In this document: positions 34,587 through 42,466 of the stretch, in pieces
Position numbering within the stretch: the first letter of the stretch is position 1
How the letters are laid out: each line of letters begins with the position of its first letter
From: Pseudokineococcus lusitanus
Lineage (GTDB): Bacteria; Actinomycetota; Actinomycetes; Actinomycetales; Quadrisphaeraceae
Assembly: GCF_003751265.1 (NCBI RefSeq)
Contig: NZ_RJKN01000002.1
Location: 62,001 to 126,000, forward strand
DNA: 64,000 bases
Direction of reading: 5' to 3'
Notes under the pieces: generated by a model
What the model was told of the DNA's origin: nothing
The model's input: the letters and a program-made list of their open reading frames with translations, nothing else
Database searches by the model: none
Translations under genes and position numbers: made by a program

Positions 34587-35965
34587 CCCGCCAGCAGACG
34601 GCCCAGGGCGGCGAGCGCCCGCGGCAGCTCGGCGGACGACGGCGCCGCCCACCCGACGACGAGCCCGGCCGCCGGCGGCCGCGCCGCGTCGACGGCGCAC
34701 CCCGCCAGCCCGGCGAGGACCAGCCCGGCGCGCCCGGCCCGCCCGAGGAGCCGCCGCTCGTCCTCCGCCGTCGGCAGGCGCACGACGACGTGGGCGCCGG
34801 CGGCGTCGCCGACCGGGACGTGGCCGGCCGCCCGGACCGTGGCGAGGACCAGCTCGCGGCGGGCCGCCAGCTCGCGGCGCAGCCGGCGCAGGTGGCGGGA
34901 CAGGTCGCCCGACGCCGCCATCGCGGCCAGCACCCGCTGCCCCGCCCGCGGCGGCCGCGTGCCCGTGGCGGTCCGCCGCGCCACGAGCGCCTCGCGCACC
35001 GCCGGCGGGGCCACGACCCACCCGGCGCCGAGCGTCGGGCTCACCGTCTTCGACGTCGTCCCGAGGTGGACGACGACGTCCGGGGCCAGCGCGGCCAGCA
35101 GGGGCAGCGGGGCGACGTCGTAGCGGAGCTCGCCGTCGTAGTCGTCCTCGAGGACGAGGAAGCCCTCGGCCCGGGCCCGCTCGACGAGCCGCGTCCGCCG
35201 GGCCGCGGGCATCCGGCCGCCGAGGGGGAACTGGTGCGCGGGGGTGCAGACGACCGCCGCCACGTCCGGCGGCACCTCGTCCACGACGAGCCCGCCGGCG
35301 TCGACACGGACCGGGACCGGCACGCAGCCGGCGGCCCGCAGCGCGCCGACGCTGCGCCGGTACCCCGGGTCCTCCACCGCGACCCGCGCACCGGGCGGCA
35401 GGAGCGCCGCCACCTCGGCGACGGCCGCCGACGTGCCCGTCGCCGCGAGGACGTCGTCCGCGGAGGCCGGCAGCCCGCGGTGACGGAGCAGGTGGGTGGC
35501 CACGGCCGCCCGGAAGGCGGTGGTCCCCCGCGGGTCCGGCTCGCCGTCGGGCGGCTCGTCGCCGGCCGCCCGCCAGGCCCGGCGCCACGCCGCCCGGTCG
35601 AGCACCTCCGTGCACGGCGCCCCCGCGCGCAGGTCGGTCCCCGACGGGCCCGGCGGGGGCGACGACGGCGCGGGCGGGACCGCGGCGGGCCGACGGGCCC
35701 GGCCCACCGGCGCGGGCACGTCGACGACGAAGGTCCCGACCCCGCGGCGCCCCTCGACCCAGCCTTCCGCCAGGAGCTGGTCGTAGGCGGCCGCGGCGAC
35801 GGTGCGGCTCACGCCGAGCACGCGGGCCAGCTCACGGGTCGAGGGCAGCCGGTCGCCGGGCGCCGGCGCACCCGACGCGGCGGCGTCCCGCAGCCCGGCG
35901 ACGAGCTGCACGGCGAGCGGCTCCGCCGCCGCACGGTCGAGGACGAGGGGCGGGACCTCGGGCAC
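34472..35965 (-). CDS. pdxR: MocR/PdxR-type regulator (GntR wHTH plus aminotransferase-like domain)
   Basis: The protein has about 497 aa. The winged helix (GDRLPSTRELARVLGVSRTVAAAAYDQLLAEGWV in two adjacent blocks, residues 35-70) is followed by a fold-type I aminotransferase-like domain with EDPGYRRSVGAL, LEDDYDGELRYD and the PLP-lysine stretch HLGTTSKTVSPTLGAGW. GTG 35965 is favoured because GGAGG lies 5 nt upstream; GTGs at 35971 and 36055 are alternatives. It is divergent from a PNPOx-like gene, the usual MocR arrangement, and likely senses PLP. Its C-terminal 40 residues overlap the UVR gene antisense and may not fold. Confidence 0.88.
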   Translation of the reverse strand: MPEVPPLVLDRAAAEPLAVQLVAGLRDAAASGAPAPGDRLPSTRELARVLGVSRTVAAAAYDQLLAEGWVEGRRGVGTFVVDVPAPVGRARRPAAVPPAPSSPPPGPSGTDLRAGAPCTEVLDRAAWRRAWRAAGDEPPDGEPDPRGTTAFRAAVATHLLRHRGLPASADDVLAATGTSAAVAEVAALLPPGARVAVEDPGYRRSVGALRAAGCVPVPVRVDAGGLVVDEVPPDVAAVVCTPAHQFPLGGRMPAARRTRLVERARAEGFLVLEDDYDGELRYDVAPLPLLAALAPDVVVHLGTTSKTVSPTLGAGWVVAPPAVREALVARRTATGTRPPRAGQRVLAAMAASGDLSRHLRRLRRELAARRELVLATVRAAGHVPVGDAAGAHVVVRLPTAEDERRLLGRAGRAGLVLAGLAGCAVDAARPPAAGLVVGWAAPSSAELPRALAALGRLLAGQPAADPSGPGEGAALAARAATSARTAASSSRATAASS

Positions 35966-36020
35966 GGGCACCTCCGCGGGCCGACGGCGGGTCGGCCGGT
36001 GGCCTGCTGAGAACCCGTCG

Positions 36021-36037
36021 TCCTGGCCGTCCCAGGA
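36021..36037. promoter_or_regulatory. Inverted repeat between MocR and PNPOx genes
   Basis: TCCTGG-CCGTC-CCAGGA has perfect 6-bp arms, 28 nt before the PNPOx GTG. It overlaps the expected -35 region of that gene (CACGCT at 36053-36058 as -10), a sensible MocR site. MocR proteins often use direct repeats as well, so assignment is tentative. Confidence 0.4.
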
Positions 36038-36064
36038 TGCCACCGCGGTCGTCACGCTCGTCCC

Positions 36065-36760
36065 GTGACCACGTCCCCGCCGCTGCCGCCGCTGTCCCCG
36101 ACCGCCCGCTCGACCGTCCGCCGCGGCGACCGGCGGGCCGTCACCGACCGCACCGCCCTCCACGCCGTCCTCGACGCCGGCCTCGTGGGGCACCTCGGCG
36201 TCGTCGTCGACGGCGCCCCGCTCGTGCTGCCGACCGGCTACGCCCGGGTCGGCGAGGTGCTCTACGTCCACGGATCCACCGGCGCCCGGTCGCTGCGGGA
36301 GTCCGCCGCGGCGCCGGCGTGCTTCACCGTCACGCTCGTCGACGGCGTCGTCTACGCGCGCTCGGCCTTCCACCACTCGATGAACTACCGGTGCGCCGTC
36401 GTCCACGCGGTGCCGCGCGTCGTCGCCGACCCCGCCGAGCACGAGGCGGCGCTCGCGGCGATCACCGAGCACCTCGCGCCCGGCTCGTGGGACCACAGCC
36501 GCCGACCGGACCGCCGGGAGGGCGCGGCCACGGCCGTCCTCGCGCTCGACCTCTCCGAGGCGTCGGTCAAGGTCCGCACCGGCCCGCCCGGCGACGAGGA
36601 GCGCGACGTCGCGGCGGGCGGCGACGCCGTGTGGGCCGGGGTCCTGCCGCTGCGCACGAGCTGGGGCGAGCCGGAGCCGAGCCCCGACCTGCCGGCCGGG
36701 GCGCCCGTGCCGGCCCACGTCCGCGACCGCGCGGGTCAGGTCGCGGGCGCCGCGCCCTGA
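36065..36760 (+). CDS. Pyridoxamine 5'-phosphate oxidase-family FMN-binding protein
   Basis: The 231-aa protein belongs to the flavin-nucleotide-binding PNPOx-like family. Visible family features are the N-terminal basic RRGDRRAVTDRTALHAVLDAG, PLVLPTGYARVGEVLYVHGS and FHHSMNYRCAVVHAVPRVV. It is transcribed divergently from the MocR gene, an association repeated across actinobacteria. The GTG start lies 6 nt after CACGCT. True PNP oxidase activity is uncertain because many members lack it. The last 25 nt overlap the end of the convergent antiporter gene. Confidence 0.87.
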   Translation: MTTSPPLPPLSPTARSTVRRGDRRAVTDRTALHAVLDAGLVGHLGVVVDGAPLVLPTGYARVGEVLYVHGSTGARSLRESAAAPACFTVTLVDGVVYARSAFHHSMNYRCAVVHAVPRVVADPAEHEAALAAITEHLAPGSWDHSRRPDRREGAATAVLALDLSEASVKVRTGPPGDEERDVAAGGDAVWAGVLPLRTSWGEPEPSPDLPAGAPVPAHVRDRAGQVAGAAP

Positions 36761-37827
36761 GCCGTGCGGCGGCGCACCTCGCGCACCAGCGCCACGGCCA
36801 CCGTCCCGAGGACGACGACGCCGAGCACCGCGGCCGCCCGCACGTAGTCCTCGCGGGCGGGGCTGCCGGTCGCGTCGACGACGAGGTACCCCAGGTAGGT
36901 GAGGTAGGCGCCGAGCAGGACGGCGCCGTCACGCCGTCCGAGGCCGCGGCGCACCGCGAGCAGGACGAGGAGCCCGGCGACCGACGCCACCATGACCGGC
37001 AGGTCGACGGCCCGGGCGCTCGTGTCGACGGGGACGCCGTCGCCCGCGACGAGCGCCGTCACCCCGAGCACGCCGCCGACGTTGACGACGCAGCTGCCGA
37101 CGACGTTGCCGACCGCGAGGTCGGCCCGGCCGCCCAGCCCGCCGACGACGCAGATGGCCAGCTCGGGCAGCGACGTGCCGACCGCGACGACGGTCAGCCC
37201 CACGAGGAGGTCGTCGACGCCGAGCTGCTCGGCGACCGTGCTCGCCGCGTCGACGAGGACCTGCGAGCCGCCCAGCAGGAGCGCCACCCCGACGACGAGG
37301 AGGACGACGTCGCGCACCGTCCTCCCCCGGCCGGCCGGGGTGGCGTCGTCCTCCGGCGCCGCGGCCGTCGTCCGGCGCGAGACGAGCACGGTGCGGACGG
37401 TGTACGTGACGAGCACCGCGAGCAGCAGGAGCCCGTCGACGACGCCGACCTCGCCGTCCAGGGCGAGGAGGAGCAGGAGGACGCCGACGCCCACGGCGAC
37501 CGGCAGGTCGACGCGCAGCACCTGCCGTCCCACGACCAGCGGGGCGACGAGCGCCGCGACGCCGAGGACGAGCAGGACGTTGACGGTGTTGCTGCCGACG
37601 ACGTTGCCGACCGCGAGCCCCGGTGCGCCCTCCCGGGCGGCGAGCACGGACACCGCCAGCTCGGGGGCGCTCGTGGCGGCCGCGACGACGGTCAGGCCGA
37701 CGACGAGCGGCGACAGCCCGGCCGCGGTCGCGAGGCCCGAGGCGCCCCGCACGAGCAGCTCGCCGCCGACGAGGAGCAGCACGAGACCCAGCACGAGACC
37801 CAGCACGAGGAGGGCGGCGAGCAGCAC
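36736..37827 (-). CDS. CaCA-superfamily sodium/calcium antiporter-like protein
   Basis: The 363-aa membrane protein consists of two inverted repeats, each with the alpha-repeat signature: GLTVVAAATSAPELAVSV ... AVGNVVGSNTVNVLLVLG in the first half, and GLTVVAVGTSLPELAICV ... AVGNVVGSCVVNVGGVLG in the second. This is the YrbG-type K-independent exchanger layout with ten helices. Start GTG 37827 has GGAG 7 nt upstream. The hydrophilic stretch near residue 150 is the inter-repeat loop. Ion specificity cannot be told. Confidence 0.92.
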   Translation of the reverse strand: MLLAALLVLGLVLGLVLLLVGGELLVRGASGLATAAGLSPLVVGLTVVAAATSAPELAVSVLAAREGAPGLAVGNVVGSNTVNVLLVLGVAALVAPLVVGRQVLRVDLPVAVGVGVLLLLLALDGEVGVVDGLLLLAVLVTYTVRTVLVSRRTTAAAPEDDATPAGRGRTVRDVVLLVVGVALLLGGSQVLVDAASTVAEQLGVDDLLVGLTVVAVGTSLPELAICVVGGLGGRADLAVGNVVGSCVVNVGGVLGVTALVAGDGVPVDTSARAVDLPVMVASVAGLLVLLAVRRGLGRRDGAVLLGAYLTYLGYLVVDATGSPAREDYVRAAAVLGVVVLGTVAVALVREVRRRTAQGAAPAT

Positions 37828-37988
37828 GGCGGCTCCGGTCGTCGTCGGGTCGCCGTCCCCGGGCCCCCGACGGCGCCCGGAGTCTCCCGGCGCCGCGGTG
37901 GGTGCGCACCCGGACGACGGGGCCCGGCGACGCGAGAGCCGGCGCCGCGGGGCTCCCGGGGGAGACCTGCGACGCCGGCTCGTGGCGG

Positions 37989-38078
37989 TGGCGGTGGCGG
38001 TGGGATTTGAACCCACGGAGGAGTTGCCCCCTCACACGCTTTCGAGGCGTGCTCCTTAGGCCGCTCGGACACGCCACC
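37989..38078 (-). tRNA. tRNA-Ser (anticodon CGA)
   Basis: The acceptor stem is GGTGGCG (38078-38072) with CGCCACC (37999-37993), discriminator G, and CCA follows in the genome (37991-37989). Anticodon loop CTCGAAA gives CGA. A long variable arm (TGAGGGGGCAACTCCTCC) marks tRNA-Ser. The T-loop is GTTCAAATC. The region just 3' is a GCCACC repeat, so the CCA may be fortuitous. Confidence 0.95.
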
Positions 38079-38085
38079 GTGGTGG

Positions 38086-38091
38086 ACCCTA
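38086..38091 (-). promoter_or_regulatory. -10 hexamer TAGGGT of tRNA-Ser(CGA)
   Basis: TAGGGT on the minus strand lies 7 nt before the tRNA 5' end at 38078, the same spacing as at tRNA-Ser(GGA). Confidence 0.5.
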
Positions 38092-38181
38092 CCGGCGCCC
38101 CGCCCGGCCGCCCAAACCCGCCCCCGCACGCCCGCGCCCCGGCCGCACCTCGCGGCCGCGGGGCTCCCCACCGGCGCACGA

Positions 38182-38204
38182 CCCGGCCGCACGTCTCGGC
38201 CGGG
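38182..38204 (-). terminator. Stem-loop after the AlkZ-like gene
   Basis: An 8-bp perfect stem CCCGGCCG (38182-38189) pairs with 38197-38204 around a 7-nt loop, 10 nt beyond the stop. Confidence 0.55.
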
Positions 38205-38213
38205 CGGGGGCCG

Positions 38214-39335
38214 TCAGGCGGGGAGCGCCGCGGACAGCCGCGGGAGGGCCCGCTCGACGGCGGCCGGCAGCGTCGTGAAGGGCGTCACCTCCAGGGCGGG
38301 GCCGCGCACGCGGCCGGTGCGGCGCCACGTGCCGACGGCCCGGCCGCCGACGACGACGGTCGGCGCGAAGATCCCGTTGCCGCCGGGGACGACGAGGGGC
38401 TCGTGCTCGGCGGCGAGCGTCGCCGTCCGGTCGGCGTAGCCGAGCACCATCTCGTCGAAGCCGGGCAGCAGCCGCGGGCGCCGGGCGGCGGTGCGGGCCC
38501 CGTCGAGGAGCGCGGGCGTCGCCGGGTCGAGGAGGTGCTCGACGCCGTCGACGTCGAGGACCTCGAGCGAGGGCCGCGCCAGCGCGAGGCTGGTGCGCAC
38601 GTCGCCGACCCGCAGGCCCGACCAGCGCACGAGGTCCGCGACCGTCGCCGGGCCGTGGCCGGCGAGGTACCGCCGGGCCAGCTCGCCCAGCGCCTCCTCG
38701 CGCGGCAGCCGCCGGGGCTGCGGCACCCACTCGTCGAGCAGGACGAGCCGCTGCTCGTCGCCCTGGCCGCGCGCGGCACCGTCGGGCGGCGCGGCCGGCG
38801 GGCCCCAGCAGACGAGCCCGGTGTGGGCGAGGTGCCACAGCAGGTGGTACCCGCGCTGCCCCGGCCCGTCGAGCAGCCCGGCGTCCCGCAGGGCGTCGAG
38901 GGCCTCGGCGCGGGTCAGGGACCGCCCGCCCGCCAGCGCCCCGACGAGCACCTCGCGGCCGCGCGCGAAGGCCGCCTCGTCGAGCCCCAGCGCCGCCCGG
39001 CGCGACGCGGCCCCGGCGAGGGTGCGCTCCGCGGTCAGCCCGAGGAGCCACCCGAGGTCCTCGGCGGCGACGAGGTGGAGCGTGCCCCTCATCGGCCAGG
39101 ACCGGACGACGGACGCGTCGGCGAGCGCGGCGCGGACGGCGTCCAGCGCCCCGGCGCCCGCGAGGCCGCACCGGAGCGCGACGGCGACGAGCGCCCCGCG
39201 GAGGTCCTGCCCCTGCAGGGCCAGCAGGTGCCGGACGGCGTCGGCCGGGCCGGCGGCGGGCGGGCCCGCGAGCCGCTGCGCGACGAGGCGCAGGAGCGCC
39301 ACCTCGGACGGCCGGACACGCACGCTCGCTGCCAC
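38214..39335 (-). CDS. Winged-helix DNA-binding domain protein (AlkZ/YcaQ-like, HTH_42)
   Basis: The 373-aa protein matches the HTH_42 family of AlkZ-type DNA glycosylases that unhook alkylated or cross-linked bases. Visible parts are RHLLALQGQDLRGALVAVALR near the start, RSWPMRGTLHLVAAEDLGWL (about residue 80) and LLPGFDEMVLGYADR with a downstream GIFAPTVVVGGRAVGTWRR. The catalytic QxQ/QxD element of AlkZ corresponds to LQGQD here, but activity is not established. Start GTG 39335, with GGGAGG 9 nt upstream. It is monocistronic. Confidence 0.82.
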   Translation of the reverse strand: MAASVRVRPSEVALLRLVAQRLAGPPAAGPADAVRHLLALQGQDLRGALVAVALRCGLAGAGALDAVRAALADASVVRSWPMRGTLHLVAAEDLGWLLGLTAERTLAGAASRRAALGLDEAAFARGREVLVGALAGGRSLTRAEALDALRDAGLLDGPGQRGYHLLWHLAHTGLVCWGPPAAPPDGAARGQGDEQRLVLLDEWVPQPRRLPREEALGELARRYLAGHGPATVADLVRWSGLRVGDVRTSLALARPSLEVLDVDGVEHLLDPATPALLDGARTAARRPRLLPGFDEMVLGYADRTATLAAEHEPLVVPGGNGIFAPTVVVGGRAVGTWRRTGRVRGPALEVTPFTTLPAAVERALPRLSAALPA

Positions 39336-39374
39336 GGCCGGAGCCTCCCGGCTCGGGACGGCCGCGACAAGGTC

Positions 39375-39392
39375 GCACGTCGCGGGACGTGC
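39375..39392. promoter_or_regulatory. Inverted repeat upstream of the AlkZ-like gene
   Basis: GCACGT-CGCGGG-ACGTGC has perfect 6-bp arms 40 nt upstream of the GTG. A repressor or activator site is possible; a stem-loop terminator for the upstream tadA gene is the alternative. Confidence 0.35.
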
Positions 39393-39458
39393 ACGACGCC
39401 GAGGCGCGACATGGCCACACATCGCGGTGGTGGAGTGGCCCCGGGGGCCGCACGAGAC

Positions 39459-39956
39459 CTAGCGCCCCGGGACGACCCCCGTCCACGTGGACAGGTCGAC
39501 GACCGGGTCGTCTCCCGCCGCGCCCGGTCGCCGCGCGGCGAAGAAGTCGCGCAGCAGCGCGCCGCACTCCTCCTCGCGCACCCCGCCGACGACCTCGACC
39601 CGGTGCGGGAGGCGACGGTCGCGGACGACGTCGAGGACCGACCCCGTCGCGCCGGCCTTCGGGTCCCACGCGCCGAGGACCACCCGCCGCACGCGGGCGA
39701 GCAGCAGGGCGCCGGCGCACATGGCGCAGGGCTCGAGCGTGACGGCGAGCGTCGCGCCCTCGAGCCGCCAGGTGCCGGCAGCGCGGGCCGCCGCGCGCAG
39801 GGCGAGGACCTCGGCGTGCGCCGTCGGGTCGCCGTCGGCCTCGCGCCGGTTGGCCCCCGTGCCGAGCAGCGTGCCGTCGGCCGCCACGACGACGGCCCCG
39901 ACCGGGACGTCGCCGGACGGGGCCGTCTCCCCGGCGACGTCGAGGGCCAGCCCCAC
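39459..39956 (-). CDS. tadA: tRNA adenosine(34) deaminase
   Basis: The 165-aa deaminase converts A34 to inosine in tRNA-Arg(ACG). The zinc and proton-shuttle motifs are intact: PTAHAEVLAL (HAE, about residue 45) and PCAMCAGALLLARV (PCxxC, about 80). The first clear start is GTG 39956. In the same frame a CTG at 40022 overlaps the upstream stop as CTGA and would add 22 residues; a non-standard CTG start is possible but unproven. It follows its associated acidic protein, a common actinobacterial pair. Confidence 0.9.
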   Translation of the reverse strand: MGLALDVAGETAPSGDVPVGAVVVAADGTLLGTGANRREADGDPTAHAEVLALRAAARAAGTWRLEGATLAVTLEPCAMCAGALLLARVRRVVLGAWDPKAGATGSVLDVVRDRRLPHRVEVVGGVREEECGALLRDFFAARRPGAAGDDPVVDLSTWTGVVPGR

Positions 39957-40018
39957 GAGCGCGTGCAGCTCGGCCGGCGAGCCGGGGTGGAGCCCGGCGA
40001 GAGGGCCGGCCGCCGGCG

Positions 40019-40666
40019 TCAGCGCAGGGCCTCGAGCAGGTCCTCGAAGCCGCAGTCCGCGCCGAGCTGGGCGAGCGCCCCGTCCGGGTCCTGCGGGGTC
40101 CCCTCGACGACGGCGAGGAGCCGGGCACGGTCGACGCCGAGGTCGGTCAGCAGCTCGGGGTCGCCGGACCACGGGGACAGGCCGGGGGTCCGGTCGTCCC
40201 GCTCGCCCTCGGTCTCGTCCTCGTCCTCGGCGTCCGCCTCGTCCTCGTCGTCCACGGGGACGGGCGCCTCGGCGGCGGCGCGGGCGGCGGGGCCCTGGCT
40301 GCGGGCGGCGGGGTCGGTGACCTCCTCGGGCGCCTCCTCGGGGAGGTCGCCCACCTCGGTCTCGACCTCGGCGGCGGGCGCCAGGAGGTCGGCGTAGTGG
40401 CTGCGCTGGCTCGCCGGCAGGTCGGAGACGAAGAGGCGGACGTCGTCGTCCACGCCCTCGGCGGCCGCGACGTCGTCGCCGTCGACCCGGACGACGGCGA
40501 ACCACTCGTCCTCGTGCTCGAGCACGGCCAGCGCGGTCCCGCCGTCGGACACGGTGCCGCGCAGGACGTCGGCGAGGTCGTCGAGGTCGGTGACGTCCTC
40601 GAGGTCGACGTCGTGCGAGCGCCAGGCGCCGTCGGTGCGGGTGATCACGGCCGTGAAGTAGGACAT
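40019..40666 (-). CDS. tRNA adenosine deaminase-associated protein
   Basis: The 215-aa protein starts [20 protein letters not shown]. The first 105 residues form the conserved domain (YFTAVITR ... [11 protein letters not shown] ... [10 protein letters not shown]). A highly acidic linker follows ([18 protein letters not shown]) and then a conserved C-terminal block, [17 protein letters not shown]. The family is named for its genetic linkage to tadA; no biochemical role is known. The acidic linker could bind basic proteins or tRNA-modifying enzymes, which is speculation. Confidence 0.85.
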   Translation of the reverse strand: MSYFTAVITRTDGAWRSHDVDLEDVTDLDDLADVLRGTVSDGGTALAVLEHEDEWFAVVRVDGDDVAAAEGVDDDVRLFVSDLPASQRSHYADLLAPAAEVETEVGDLPEEAPEEVTDPAARSQGPAARAAAEAPVPVDDEDEADAEDEDETEGERDDRTPGLSPWSGDPELLTDLGVDRARLLAVVEGTPQDPDGALAQLGADCGFEDLLEALR

Positions 40667-40687
40667 GGGGCGATGGTGGCGCACGGC

Positions 40688-40693
40688 TAGGGT
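40688..40693 (+). promoter_or_regulatory. -10 hexamer TAGGGT of upp
   Basis: TAGGGT ends 8 nt before ATG 40702 with no ribosome-binding site between, suggesting a leaderless or near-leaderless upp mRNA. Confidence 0.45.
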
Positions 40694-40701
40694 CTTGCGC
40701 C

Positions 40702-41337
40702 ATGCGCCTGCACGTCGCGGACCACCCGCTCGTCGCCCACAAGCTGACCGTGCTGCGCGACCGGGAGACCGACTCGCCGACCTTCCGCCGCCTGGCGGAC
40801 GAGCTGGTGACGCTCCTCGCCTACGAGGCGACCCGGGACGTGCGGACGACGACGGTCGAGCTCCGCACCCCCGTGGCCGCCGCCACCGGCATCCGGCTGG
40901 CGACCCCGAAGCCGCTCGTCGTGCCGATCCTCCGCGCCGGCCTGGGGATGCTCGACGGCATGACCCGGCTGCTGCCGACGGCCGAGGTGGGCTTCCTCGG
41001 GATGATCCGCGACGAGAAGACCCTCGAGGCGACGACGTACGCCAACCGGCTGCCCGACGACCTGTCCGGCCGCCAGTGCTACGTCCTCGACCCCATGCTC
41101 GCCACGGGCGGCACCCTCGCGGCGGCCGTCCACTTCCTCCTCGACAAGGGCGCGGAGGACGTCACGGCCCTCTGCCTGCTGGCGGCCCCCGAGGGCATCG
41201 CCAACCTCCGCGAGGCCGTCGGTGACGACGACCGCGTCGGCGTCGTCACCGCGGGCGTCGACGAGCGGCTGGACGCCGACGGCTACATCGTCCCGGGCCT
41301 CGGGGACGCCGGGGACCGGCTCTACGGCGTCGTCTGA
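40702..41337 (+). CDS. upp: Uracil phosphoribosyltransferase
   Basis: The 211-aa enzyme converts uracil and PRPP to UMP in pyrimidine salvage. It starts [20 protein letters not shown], a typical Upp N-terminus. The PRPP loop is [17 protein letters not shown] (about residues 130-146) and the uracil-binding end is [17 protein letters not shown]. It is divergent from the tadA-associated gene. Length is exactly as expected. Confidence 0.96.
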   Translation: MRLHVADHPLVAHKLTVLRDRETDSPTFRRLADELVTLLAYEATRDVRTTTVELRTPVAAATGIRLATPKPLVVPILRAGLGMLDGMTRLLPTAEVGFLGMIRDEKTLEATTYANRLPDDLSGRQCYVLDPMLATGGTLAAAVHFLLDKGAEDVTALCLLAAPEGIANLREAVGDDDRVGVVTAGVDERLDADGYIVPGLGDAGDRLYGVV

Positions 41338-41358
41338 CGACCCGCGGCAGCGCTCGAC

Positions 41359-41384
41359 GGCGCACCGGCCGCCGCCGGTGCGCC
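41359..41384. terminator. Bidirectional stem-loop after upp
   Basis: A perfect 11-bp stem GGCGCACCGGC (41359-41369) pairs with 41374-41384 around a 4-nt loop between convergent genes. Confidence 0.7.
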
Positions 41385-41397
41385 GCCGTCCGTCGGC

Positions 41398-42459
41398 TCA
41401 GCGTCGCGGGCTGACGAGGATCTTCACCGCCTCCTCGGTGCGGTGGAGGAGCGTGTCGTAGCCGACGTCGACGAGCTCGTCGAGCCCGATGCGGTGGGTG
41501 ATGAAGGGCGCGAGGTCCACCCGCCCCTCCTGCACGAGGCGGATGGTCGCGGGATGGTCGCCGGCGTAGCCGATGGTCCCGCGCAGGTCGACCTCCTTGA
41601 GCACGAGCCGCTGGATGTCCAGCTCGGCCCGGTGCCCCCAGATCGACACGTTGACGACCACGCCGCCCGGGCGCACCGCGTCGAGGAGCGTGTCGAGGAC
41701 CGGCTGGACGCTCGAGCACTCGAAGCACACGTCGGCGCCCCGGCCGCCGGTCAGCTCGCGCACCCGGTCCGCGACGGACCCGTCCCGCGGGTCCAGCACC
41801 TCCTCGGCGACGCCGGTGTCCCGCGCCTTGGCCTTGCGCGCCTCGCTGACCTCGGTGAGCAGCACGCGCAGGCCCTCGGCGCGGAGCAGCGCCGCGAGGA
41901 GCAGCCCGATGGGCCCGGCCCCGCCGACGAGCGCGACGTCACCGGCCCGCGCCCCGCTGCGGCGGTAGGCGTGGTGGCCCACCGCCAGCGGCTCGACGAG
42001 GGCCGCCTGGTCCAGGGGCACGTCCCCGACGGGGTGGACCCACCGCCGCTCGACGACGACCCTCTCGGCCAGGCCGCCGCCGCGGCCGCCCAGCCCGATG
42101 AAGTTCATGTCGGGGCTGAGCTGGTAGCTGTCGTCGTCGCCGGTCGGCGTGCCCGGGCGGAGGATGTACGGCTCCACGACGACGGCCGCGCCGACCTCGA
42201 GGTCGTGCACGCCCTCGCCGAGCGCCGTCACCGTCCCGGAGAACTCGTGGCCGATGACGAGCGGGGCGCTCTCCCCGGACACCGGGTGGGGGTGCCCGGC
42301 CGGCGGGATGAAGATCGGCCCCTCCGTGAACTCGTGGAGGTCGGTCCCGCAGATCCCGCACCAGGCCACCTCGACGGCCACCGTGCCGGGGAGCAGCTCC
42401 GGCTCGGGCACCTCCTCCACGCGCACGTCCCCGCGGGCGTGCCACCTCGCCGCCCTCAT
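41398..42459 (-). CDS. Zinc-dependent alcohol dehydrogenase (2,3-butanediol dehydrogenase-like MDR)
   Basis: The 353-aa medium-chain dehydrogenase shows the catalytic zinc region WCGICGTDLHEFTEGP (about residues 33-48), GHEFSGTVTALGEG, an NAD-binding Rossmann loop VGGAGPIGLLLAALL (about 178) and RGTIGYAGDH. The H-E pair of the active site is intact, but the structural zinc loop with four cysteines is missing, as in the butanediol dehydrogenase subgroup. It starts 7 nt after the monooxygenase stop and is surely in one operon with it. The natural substrate, a secondary alcohol, diol or ketone, is inferred. Confidence 0.9.
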   Translation of the reverse strand: MRAARWHARGDVRVEEVPEPELLPGTVAVEVAWCGICGTDLHEFTEGPIFIPPAGHPHPVSGESAPLVIGHEFSGTVTALGEGVHDLEVGAAVVVEPYILRPGTPTGDDDSYQLSPDMNFIGLGGRGGGLAERVVVERRWVHPVGDVPLDQAALVEPLAVGHHAYRRSGARAGDVALVGGAGPIGLLLAALLRAEGLRVLLTEVSEARKAKARDTGVAEEVLDPRDGSVADRVRELTGGRGADVCFECSSVQPVLDTLLDAVRPGGVVVNVSIWGHRAELDIQRLVLKEVDLRGTIGYAGDHPATIRLVQEGRVDLAPFITHRIGLDELVDVGYDTLLHRTEEAVKILVSPRR

Positions 42460-42466
42460 CGGGCGC

